This document shows positions 18,690 through 27,700 of a stretch of DNA of 33,395 nucleotides, piece after piece. The position numbers and the translations under genes were made by a program. Position 1 is the first letter of the stretch, and each line of letters starts with the position of its first letter. Below the pieces are notes generated by a model. That model worked only from the letters and a program-made list of their open reading frames with translations. It did not search any database and had not been told where the DNA came from. This stretch comes from Verrucomicrobiaceae bacterium. GTDB lineage: Bacteria; Verrucomicrobiota; Verrucomicrobiia; Verrucomicrobiales; Akkermansiaceae. The stretch is from assembly GCA_027487355.1 (NCBI GenBank), contig JAIYDT010000348.1, forward strand, positions 1-33,395, written 5' to 3'.

Positions 18690-21155
18690 TCAGTAAACCC
18701 TCCGGACAGAGTGGCTGAAGTAGTGCTGGGTGAGAAGATCGGAAAGCTGCTCGAAGGCGGCGGCCCGCTTTTCGAATCCCGCACGATCCGGAACTGTTAG
18801 AGTGGATGGCGGTGCTTCCACGAGCGAGGCGACATGCTCGCGGATCTTCGGCATGAGTCCGAAATCCCTTTCCCCAGGGAGCTTTTCGCACTGTTTGGAG
18901 AGGATTTCCGCCTGCGACATCACGCCGCGCGGGTTGGTGGAATCGAAGAGCAGGAGGTCCACCACCGCATCCCATCGCGGGCGTGAAAAATGGCGACGGC
19001 GGTAGGTCATCACGCTGTCGCAGGTCTCCAGCAGGGGATCGAGGGCGGGCACTTCGTCGGCCTGGGTGTCCGGTGTGGATTCCAGCAGGGAAAGAACCCC
19101 GAGCGAGCGTTCTATGCGACGTCCGATCTCCAGAAAGCGCCAACCGTGGCCACGGGTCATGTTTTCCGCCTGCATGCCGGAGAAGGCGGCAAGGTGGAGG
19201 ACCAGCGAGTCGAGGATCTGCAGCTGGCTGGTGACAGTGGGATTGGACGAGCCGGGTTGAAGGAGATTCTCCAGCCGATTGAAGACTCGCCAGGTGTCGT
19301 CCGACAAGCGGTCGCGGGCGGAGGCCGCATTCCAGAGCAGGGATCGGATCAGGGAGGGCAGGGCCTTTGGATACTTGGCGTCGTGAATCAGGCGGGCCAG
19401 CATCATCACCGGCAGGCGTCCGACCTGGGGGCCATCGTCCTGCAGGATCTTCATCTGACGGAGGATCGAGAAACACGCGTCGCGCTGGTTGCGACGGATG
19501 GACGAAAGCTCTCCGCCGAGCCGGCGCAGTGTGGTGCGAAGCAGGCGGGTCCGGAGCTCGATCCGCTCTGCATAGCGGCCCACCCAGAAGAGCTGCTCGG
19601 CCATGCGGCTCGGGACCTCCGAGGCCAGGGGATCGCGGGTGACCGCCGGTTGACTGAGGCGAATGACGGGCTCGACCGCGTGGGCAGCGGAGTTGTCCGT
19701 GACCCAGACGTCCTTGGAGACCTGTCCGGTTTCCTGTGAATCTTCGACCAGCCCGCCATCTTGAACGACCATCGCCAGCCCGCCTGGGAGGATCGACGAT
19801 CCAGTTCCGGTTTGAAGGCAGAAGGCCCTCCAGATCACGCTGCGGGAGCGGATGGTCTGGCCTTCGAGGGAGGGGGTGACGCTTGGTTTGATCTCGCGTT
19901 GGACCACGAAATCATGAGGACGCGCTTCGAGCATGGCGGTCCATTGGGCCCGCTCGGCGATGCTCATCTGGCTGCCACGAACCGGGCGACCTGAGGTGAA
20001 GGCAGGGTGAATGACATAATGCCGGAGATCGTTGACCACCTGCTGGCGGATTCTTGATTGCCCGAGCCACCAGGTTTCCACGAAGGGCAGCTTGAGATCT
20101 TCTCCGAACCACTTCTTGCAGACTCCCCGCAGGAATGGCATCAGGGCCAGGGTGCCGCCAAAGCCCGAGCCCGGAGCGTTGGCGAGGGCCACATTTCCCG
20201 AGCGCCAGGCCTCGGTCAAACCGGGGACACCGCTGCCTCCATGGGTCCAGAACTCAAGGGGGTCGATCGCATCGGTATCCAATCGGCAGGCCAGCACATC
20301 GATGCGCCGCAGTCCGGAAAGGGTCTTCAGGAAAAGCCGGCGCTCGCGGACTGTTAGATCCGCCGGTTCGACCAGCGGAATCCCGAGAACACGGGCCTTG
20401 TAGGCGTGTTCAAAGTACGATGGATGCCGGAATCCGGGAGTCAACAACACCACGTTCGGCATGTTCACATGTCCTGCTGCGAGGCTGCGGAAGGTTTCCC
20501 GCTCCGACTCGAAGAACGGCGCGAGATTGGCGACGCGGCAATCCTCGAATTCACCGGGCAGCACGCTGGCGGTCACGCTCCGGTTCTCGAGTGTCTGCCC
20601 CTGTCCACCGGGCGAGCGGGTGTGATCGCGCATGACCGACCAGTTGCCTGCCGCATTTCTAACAAGATCGAAGCCGATGCCGATGAGATGTCGTCCGCCA
20701 GACGGCTGGATGCCCCGGATGTTGGCGAGATAATGAGGATTCGCGTGAATCAGATCCGGTGGAATCAGGCCCTCCTTCAATAGCTTCTGTGGGCCATACA
20801 GGTCGGCAAGAACCACCTCCAGCAGCCGCGCACGCTGGCTGAGACCGGCCGAGACCGATCTCCATTCAGCCCCGTCGATCAGCAAGGGCAGCGGATCGAT
20901 CCGTCTTGGCCTGCCCGCTCCGCCCGCGTCGTTGTAAACGTTGTAGGTGGCCCCGAGATCCTCCAGCAGGCGGTCGGCGGAGTAACCAAGCTCGGCGCGG
21001 TGCTCGCTGTTCCATCCGTTCAGGGCCGCGGAAAACTTCGACCACACTGGCCTGACGCGGCCCTGACGATCGGTCATTTCATCCCACAAACCCTCCTGAC
21101 CCGGTCCTGCGAGGGCAGGAGTGGGTGGTTTGGAGGACGATTCGCTTGGGGACAT
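18690..21155 (-). CDS. Circularly permuted type 2 ATP-grasp fused to alpha-E domain protein
   Basis: 821 aa; N-terminal 'YNVYNDAGGAGRPRRIDPLPLLIDGAEWRSVSAGLSQRARLLEVVLADLYGPQKLLKEGLIPPDLIHANPHYLANIRGIQP' (DUF407/COG2308-like); C-terminal 'MAEQLFWVGRYAERIELRTRLLRTTLRRL...' (alpha-E/DUF403-like). Confidence 0.9.
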   Translation of the reverse strand: MSPSESSSKPPTPALAGPGQEGLWDEMTDRQGRVRPVWSKFSAALNGWNSEHRAELGYSADRLLEDLGATYNVYNDAGGAGRPRRIDPLPLLIDGAEWRSVSAGLSQRARLLEVVLADLYGPQKLLKEGLIPPDLIHANPHYLANIRGIQPSGGRHLIGIGFDLVRNAAGNWSVMRDHTRSPGGQGQTLENRSVTASVLPGEFEDCRVANLAPFFESERETFRSLAAGHVNMPNVVLLTPGFRHPSYFEHAYKARVLGIPLVEPADLTVRERRLFLKTLSGLRRIDVLACRLDTDAIDPLEFWTHGGSGVPGLTEAWRSGNVALANAPGSGFGGTLALMPFLRGVCKKWFGEDLKLPFVETWWLGQSRIRQQVVNDLRHYVIHPAFTSGRPVRGSQMSIAERAQWTAMLEARPHDFVVQREIKPSVTPSLEGQTIRSRSVIWRAFCLQTGTGSSILPGGLAMVVQDGGLVEDSQETGQVSKDVWVTDNSAAHAVEPVIRLSQPAVTRDPLASEVPSRMAEQLFWVGRYAERIELRTRLLRTTLRRLGGELSSIRRNQRDACFSILRQMKILQDDGPQVGRLPVMMLARLIHDAKYPKALPSLIRSLLWNAASARDRLSDDTWRVFNRLENLLQPGSSNPTVTSQLQILDSLVLHLAAFSGMQAENMTRGHGWRFLEIGRRIERSLGVLSLLESTPDTQADEVPALDPLLETCDSVMTYRRRHFSRPRWDAVVDLLLFDSTNPRGVMSQAEILSKQCEKLPGERDFGLMPKIREHVASLVEAPPSTLTVPDRAGFEKRAAAFEQLSDLLTQHYFSHSVRRVY
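18794..18801 (+). repeat. CTGTTAGA octamer copy 5
   Basis: 'ccggaaCTGTTAGAgtggat'; in - strand ATP-grasp/alpha-E gene as ACT CTA ACA GTT. Confidence 0.6.
20351..20358 (+). repeat. CTGTTAGA octamer copy 6
   Basis: 'cgcggaCTGTTAGAtccgcc'; in - strand gene as GAT CTA ACA GTC. Confidence 0.6.
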
Positions 21156-21176
21156 GGGCGGAAAACCAGCGCGGCC

Positions 21177-24100
21177 TCAGAGGCTGGCCCGGATCGTCCT
21201 CAAGTCCAGCGTGAAGGGGAAGTCAGGACTGCCGGCAGGGGCTTTTGACCGCACCATTCCACCCGTATGTCCCTCACGGTAAAACCTCGCCATGCGTCGG
21301 GCCTCGGCTTCATAGGCATTGATCGGAAAGGTGTCGTAGTTCCGCCCGCCGGGGTGGGAGACGTGGTAGGTGCAACCGCCGAGCGAAAGCTGGTTCCAGG
21401 TGTCGATCAAATCGAAGACGAGGGGCGTGTGGACGCCAATCGTTGGATGAAGGCAGCTCGGAGGATGCCACGCGCGATAGCGGACGCCCGCGATCGACTC
21501 GCCCTGCGTGCCGGTCGGGTGCAGCGGGAGGGTCCAGCCATTGCACGCGATCTTGTATCGACCCTCCGTAAGCCCGCGGGCGCGGACCTGGAGACGCTCC
21601 ACCGAACTGTCCACATGGCGGACCGTTCCACCGGCGGCGTCTTCTTCACCGAGGACATGCCAGGGCTCGATTGCGTTACGCAGCTCGATTTCCACGCCCT
21701 GGCTGACGAAATCGCCGATCTTTGGAAAACGGAACTCGAGATGTGGGTCGAACCACGCGCGCTCGATCGGGTAACCCGCGCGATTCAGGTCGCCGAGCAC
21801 GTCGTGGAAATCCTGTTTCACGAAATGCGGCAGCATCCAGCGGTCATGCAGCGAGGTGCCCCAGCGGACCAGCGGTTTCTCATAAGGCTCCCGCCAGAAA
21901 CGTGCGACGAGGGCACGCAGGACAAGGTGCTGGGCCATGCTCATCTCGGCATGCGGCGGCATTTCAAAGTTCCGCATTTCCAGCAGGCCGAGTCGCCCGG
22001 TGGTGCCGTCCGGGCTGTAGAGCTTGTCGATGCAGAACTCGGTGCGATGGGTGTTGCCGGTCGAGTCTGTTAGAAGATGTCGGAACAGCCGGTCCACCAA
22101 CCACGGGGGCGGATTGAACTCGTCCTTCATCGTGTTGAAGGCGATCTCCAGCTCATGAAGGGCATCATGTCTCGCCTCGTCGATGCGGGGCGCCTGCGAG
22201 GTGGGGCCGACGAAGAGGCCGGAGAAAAGGTAAGAGAGGGACGGGTGGTGGTTCCAGTAGGTCAGCATGCTGCGCAGCAGGTCGGGGCGTCGCAGCAGCG
22301 GGCTATCGGAGGGAGTGGCTCCGCCGAGGATGATGTGGTTGCCACCGCCGGTGCCGGTGTGGCGGCCATCGACCATGAACTTCTCGGTGGTGAGGCGGGT
22401 GAGGTGGGCTTCCTCGTAAAGGGTGGTCGTGTTTTCCACCAACTCGTCCCAGCTCGCGGCGGGCTGGAGGTTGACCTCGATGACGCCGGGATCGGGCGTG
22501 ACCTTCAGCACCTGGATGCGCGGATCATACGGCGGCGGGCTGCCTTCCAGGATCACCGGCAGGTTGAGGCCGGAGGCGGTCTGCTCGATGCTGGCGATGA
22601 GATCCAGAAACTCTTCGGTTTCCGCCAAGGGAGGCAGGAACACGTGGAGTCGTCCATCGCGGGGCTCGAAGCAGATGGCCGTGCGAATGACCGACTTCGC
22701 CGACTCCTGGGCGGCTGGCGGAATCTCGCTTTCGTGAAGAGAGGACGCTGAACCCTCGCCCAGCCACGAACGCGCGGCCTGACTGGCCGGAAAACCTTCC
22801 AACGCCTCGGCAGCCGCGGACCCTTTCGAGCGGGAGCGCGCCACCTGCATCAGTGGTTCGCGTGGCGGCAATTCACCCCAGGTCTGGGTGGGGTCGGCTG
22901 GAATGATGTAGGGATAGTCGCCCTCGGCCACCCACGGCAGCGAGTCGAGTGGCAGGCGATAGCCCATCGGTGAATCCCCCGGAATGAGATAGAGCCGCTC
23001 GTCGCGGAGAAACCACGGCCCACTGCGCCAGCGAGCGGAGGCCCCGGTGCCCTCGCGCTTCAGGGGCAGGACGAATCCCACTACCTCACCGAGACCCTGG
23101 GAAAACAACCTCGTCAGCCTGGCCCGCTCGTAGGGGTCCTTGAGGTTCGACTCCAGAGGATCGACGTTCGTCGGCAGCCTTCGCTCCCTCAGGAGATAGT
23201 GAAAGATGTCCTCATAGGCCGGCATCAACCACTTCGGGTCCGCTCCCAGCGCCCCGGCCAGGGCGGTGGCGAAGTGCTTGGCGTCCGAGCTACGATGATC
23301 GTAGTTTTTCGACTCATCAGCGATCCATTTCTCATCTTCCCAGATGGCTTCCTTGTCCTTTCTCCAATAACAGGCGAGGGCCCAGCGGGGAATCGGCTCA
23401 CCGGGATACCATTTGCCCTGGCCGTAGAACAAAAGCCCGCCCGGGGCGAAGCGCTTGCGCAACCGCTTGATGAGTTCCCCGGAAAGCAGGCGCTTGCTTC
23501 GTCCAAGCGCGGCGGTGTTCCACTCGGGGGAATCGAAGTCGTCGATCGAGATGAAGGTCGGCTCACCGCCCATCGTGAGGCGCACGTCACCCGCCTTGAG
23601 ATCCTGGTCGATCGCGTGGCCGACCTTCAGGATGTCCTGCCATTGCTCGTCGGTGTAGGGTTTGGTGGTACGAGGAGACTCGTAGATCCGCCTGATCTCC
23701 ATCACGTGCTCCATGGTCGATTCACAGGGATCGACGGCACCGTTCACCGGCGCGGCGCTGGAGGGATCCGGCGAGCAGGCGAGGGGAATGTGACCTTCTC
23801 CGGCCAGCAGTCCGGAGGTCGGATCGAATCCGATCCAGCCCGCGCCCGGCAGATAGACCTCGGTCCAGGCATGGAGGTCGGTGAAGTCCACTTCGGTGCC
23901 CGAGGGGCCATCGAGTGATTTCACATCCGGCTTCAATTGGATCAAATAGCCTGAAACAAAACGCGCTGCCAGGCCAAGGTGCCGAAGGATCTGGACCAGC
24001 AGCCAGGCGGAGTCGCGGCAGGATCCCGATGCGAGAGTGAGCGTTTCCTCCGGCGTCTGCACCCCGGGCTCCATCCGGACGGTGTAGGAAATGTTCTCCT

Positions 24101-24557
24101 GGAGATCGCGGTTGATCGCCACCAGCACGTCGATCGTCCGGTCCGTGAGCCCATCGTAGCGGGCGATCCATTTCTCGAGCAGCGGTCCCGGTTTCTCGAC
24201 CTGGACGAACGGGGCGAGCTCGTGTTTCAGCGAGGGATCGTAGGTGAAGGGAAATGTCTCGGCACTCGGCTCAAGGAAAAAGTCGAAGGGGTTGTTCACC
24301 GCCATTTCGACAACCAGGTTGACCTCGATGTCGAGATGGTCGGCCTTCTCCGGAAACACCAGTCGGGCCAGGTAGTTCGCCTGTGGGTCCTGCTGCCAGT
24401 TGACGAAAACCTCACCGGCATCGACCTTCAGGCTGTAGGCCAGCACTCGGGTGCGGCTGTGAGCTGCGGGCTTGAGTCGGACGATGTGGGGGCCATGTCC
24501 GACATGACGATCATAGCGGTAGCTGGTGCGGTGGTGAAGGGCGACGTGGATCGACAT
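21177..24557 (-). CDS. Transglutaminase N-terminal/core + DUF2126 fusion protein
   Basis: Start chosen at MSIHVALHHRTSYRYDRHVGHGPHIVRLKP (ORF to 24587); TGase core 'GSCRDSAWLLVQILRHLGLAARFVSGYLIQL...DLHAWTEVYLPGAGWIGFDPTSGLL'; C-terminal 'KFMVDGRHTGTGGGNHIILGGATPSDSPLLRRPDLLRSMLTYWNHHPSLSYLFSGLFVGPTSQAPRIDEARHDAL' DUF2126-like. Confidence 0.92.
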   Translation of the reverse strand: MSIHVALHHRTSYRYDRHVGHGPHIVRLKPAAHSRTRVLAYSLKVDAGEVFVNWQQDPQANYLARLVFPEKADHLDIEVNLVVEMAVNNPFDFFLEPSAETFPFTYDPSLKHELAPFVQVEKPGPLLEKWIARYDGLTDRTIDVLVAINRDLQENISYTVRMEPGVQTPEETLTLASGSCRDSAWLLVQILRHLGLAARFVSGYLIQLKPDVKSLDGPSGTEVDFTDLHAWTEVYLPGAGWIGFDPTSGLLAGEGHIPLACSPDPSSAAPVNGAVDPCESTMEHVMEIRRIYESPRTTKPYTDEQWQDILKVGHAIDQDLKAGDVRLTMGGEPTFISIDDFDSPEWNTAALGRSKRLLSGELIKRLRKRFAPGGLLFYGQGKWYPGEPIPRWALACYWRKDKEAIWEDEKWIADESKNYDHRSSDAKHFATALAGALGADPKWLMPAYEDIFHYLLRERRLPTNVDPLESNLKDPYERARLTRLFSQGLGEVVGFVLPLKREGTGASARWRSGPWFLRDERLYLIPGDSPMGYRLPLDSLPWVAEGDYPYIIPADPTQTWGELPPREPLMQVARSRSKGSAAAEALEGFPASQAARSWLGEGSASSLHESEIPPAAQESAKSVIRTAICFEPRDGRLHVFLPPLAETEEFLDLIASIEQTASGLNLPVILEGSPPPYDPRIQVLKVTPDPGVIEVNLQPAASWDELVENTTTLYEEAHLTRLTTEKFMVDGRHTGTGGGNHIILGGATPSDSPLLRRPDLLRSMLTYWNHHPSLSYLFSGLFVGPTSQAPRIDEARHDALHELEIAFNTMKDEFNPPPWLVDRLFRHLLTDSTGNTHRTEFCIDKLYSPDGTTGRLGLLEMRNFEMPPHAEMSMAQHLVLRALVARFWREPYEKPLVRWGTSLHDRWMLPHFVKQDFHDVLGDLNRAGYPIERAWFDPHLEFRFPKIGDFVSQGVEIELRNAIEPWHVLGEEDAAGGTVRHVDSSVERLQVRARGLTEGRYKIACNGWTLPLHPTGTQGESIAGVRYRAWHPPSCLHPTIGVHTPLVFDLIDTWNQLSLGGCTYHVSHPGGRNYDTFPINAYEAEARRMARFYREGHTGGMVRSKAPAGSPDFPFTLDLRTIRASL
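22067..22074 (+). repeat. CTGTTAGA octamer copy 7
   Basis: 'tcgagtCTGTTAGAagatg'; in - strand gene as CTT CTA ACA GAC. Confidence 0.6.
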
Positions 24558-24684
24558 GCGAGGTGGACTGCCTTTAGCAAGCCTCATGCCATTGGATCAA
24601 GCATCGCGACAAGGCGATTTCGGCCCAGAACCTCATTCACACAGGGATAGGTCGGGCGGATCCATCGCAATCCCCGACCCATCA

Positions 24685-24708
24685 GGCCCATCGCCGAAAC
24701 GATGGGCC
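24685..24708 (-). terminator. Candidate hairpin downstream of the TolB-like giant gene
   Basis: Perfect 9-bp inverted repeat GGCCCATCG (24685-24693) / CGATGGGCC (24700-24708), 6-nt loop, in the gap between the - strand gene ending at 24769 and the operon starting at 24557; no T-tract. Confidence 0.4.
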
Positions 24709-24768
24709 AAATCCACACCGTGCGGGCATCCCATTCCCGGCCGGCTCTGAAGGTTGGCCACCGTGTGA

Positions 24769-27700
24769 TCAATCGAGAAGCCAGCTGATCCTGAGCCGCA
24801 CGAATTGCTTGGGTTCGCTCGCGACATCGTCCAGAACCTTGTAGGTGACGGAATCAAAGAAGGCGTCGATCACGGTGTCGGGCGTGATGTGATTGAAATA
24901 CGAAGCTCCTGAATTCCACGTGGTGAGGTCGGAGGAAACCTCCAGAGTGTAGCGGAGGCTGGCCTCATTCTTCCGGAACGGATAAGTGGCGAAGAGGTGC
25001 TCCAGGCCACCATCCGAGGCAATCACGGCATTGAGTTGAGGAATGTCTCCGGAGTCGTTGGGGTCGCCGTTGAGAGCATACTCCTGAATGTTGATTACGC
25101 TGTCGCCATCCGCATCCGCGCTGGAACCCCAGACCGTGGAGCGCTTGGAGGGATCGTTGATGACCGGGGAGGTGAAGTTCGCGATCAGCCAGTTCCAATA
25201 CTCGATGCCATAGATCGAGAATGTCAAAGTGGCCGACTCGAACGACCATTGCACGCCGTCGTGGCCGCTCCAGTCGAATGAGTCAGGGCCGACGAATCCC
25301 GGATTGGGCCTATAGACAAGCTTCTGGGCTTCATCGATGTCGATTTCCATTCCGGCCCTGACGAGAATGAAGTTCGGATACCATGAAAGATCGTCATCCG
25401 TGAATGATCCGGTGGCAATGTCCAGCCTGGTATCCCCGTTGAGATCCCTTGCCACGACACACGAGGCTCCGGCGCAGGAGCGGTCAATGTCAGTGCGCAC
25501 AAAGCTCGGAGTGGACGTCCCGGAGTTTTCGAACATGACAACCTTGCCATCAACTGCGGAAAGCACGATCAGATCCTGATCCGTGTCTCCATCCAGATCG
25601 CCCGTGATGACTTCCTCCGGCGCATTGAAGGTCGAGGCCACCACTTCGAGCGAGAACAATGGTGACGAGGATCCATTGTGCCGCAGCCAGTTGACTCGGT
25701 TGCCGGTGCCGGATGTGCCGACGATGTCCGGATTGCCGTCCTTGTTGATGTCCGCCACGGCGACGCTGCTGGACCCGGCCATGAACGAGTTCGCGATCGT
25801 CCGGGTGAAGGTGGGAGGCGAGCCACCGTTGTTCTTCAACCAGACTACCTCGCCCATGGTCCTGTTTGCACAAACGATGTCAGTGACGCCATCCTTGTCG
25901 ATGTCCGCCGCAGCGATGTCCGCAACTCCGTTCTCGGTGGTCGATGCCACGTCGACCGGAAAATAGATCAAGCCCGGCATCGCTCCGTTGCGGCGGAAAG
26001 TCCGGACTGTATTGTCACCACTGGAGCCGACCACGATGTCCCATTCCGCGTCGCCATCGATCTTGGCGACCGCGAGGGAAACGGGATTGTTTGCAAGTGA
26101 AGTCAGGATGCTGCGCACAAAGACGGGCGGTGAGCCACCCATGTTCCGATAGAGGTAAACGGTGTTGTTGGGTGTACCGCAGGATGCCGTGACGTCGAGA
26201 TCCCCGTCGCGGTCGAGATCGGCGAGGGCCACGTCGTTGATGTGACCGATGGGAGTTCCCACATCGATCGGGTGGATTCCGGCGGGCACCGGCCACTTTG
26301 GCAGGCCCGCTGTCTGTTCATACCAAACTAGGACATGACTCCCGCCGGAAGATCCCGCCACGACCATGTCGGTCATGCCATCACCATTCATGTCGCCCGC
26401 AGCGATGGCCTGGGGGCCAGCGACGGATCCATCGATCAGTTCCTCCTCGAAGCGCAGGACCAACTGTCCGTTGGTGGGCGCGGACTCGATCCGGATCCGT
26501 TCGAGCGAAGGTCCGTCGAGGAGCGTGAAGTGCCCGGTGAACTCCAGGTCACTCAGGTAGAAGCGCTGGTTCATCGGTCCAACCCGTGTGAAATCGACGG
26601 GCCTTCCGGACAGGTCGGTCACATTGATGATGAAATTCTGGTCCCGGTAGGCGCCGACGAAATCCGTGGTCCGGATGATGAGGTTGTAGCTGGTGGTGGT
26701 CTCGTAGTCGAAGATGTTGTTAGTCACCAGTTTGTCCCCCGAGATTGCAAACTCTGCCGTCGCCCCTCCCACGAGTGAATAGGTGTGGGTATCCCAAAGA
26801 TCGGGGTCGAGGGTGCTCAGGGTCCCAACCGTGGTTCCCACCGGGGCATTCTCGGCGACGGCACCTGGAGCCAGGTTCAGCCCGGAAGGAGGATCGTTCG
26901 GGTCCGGAATGATCCGCACCTCGAAGGTCGTCTGCGCCTGGTGGACTCCGTCGTTCGTCGTGATGGTGACGGTGGCGAGACCCCACTGACCCGCATTCGG
27001 CGTCAAGGTCAGGCTGCGGGCGCTGCCCGATCCCCCGACGGCGATTCCGCTATCCGGGAGCAGGGTTGGATTTGATGAAACGGCAGTCACTGTTAGATTG
27101 GAGGCGGGGGTTTCCAAGTCCGTCACAGTGAGCGGAATGGGACCGATCGGCAGATTGATCAATCCCAACTGGTTCGGAACAGGTGTCATGTCCGGCACCC
27201 CGTAAACCACATGCACGTCCAGCCCTCCATCGATGGTTTGGTCTGCCAGATAGGCGACGTAGCCACCGTCAGGCGAGGCCAGGAAACTGCTGACATCGCC
27301 AGTGGACAGGCTGTTGTTGTCGAGCCGGTTGGTGATGAAGTCAGGAACCTTGGTGCAGAACAAGCGGATCTGATCATCCGATCCCCCATGGTCGGCCCGG
27401 AAGATCACGCGGTCGCTCCCGACGATCTGGTAGTCGTAACTGACATGTCGGGTGGAAGCATAAGCATCGTGCAGGCGGGTGGAGCTGCCACCTGAGGCCG
27501 GCACATGGAACAATTCAGACATCCCGTCGGTGTTCTGATCGCCCAAATAGGCGACCCAAGTGCCATCCGCGCTGAGAGCGAACGAGGAAACATCCCCGCC
27601 TGACACCAATGGACCGTTCAACTTGACGGTCGAGCTGCCATCGACTTTTGCGGAATAAAGTTCTGAAACATCCAGTGTATCTCCATCGCCCTGATAGATG

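Noticed and set aside
18685-19476. N-terminal extension of ORF 17791..19476
   Set aside because: Overlaps the ATP-grasp/alpha-E gene in another frame; real TGase homology begins at MPAAVQYQIVHRTRYLYEG (18684).
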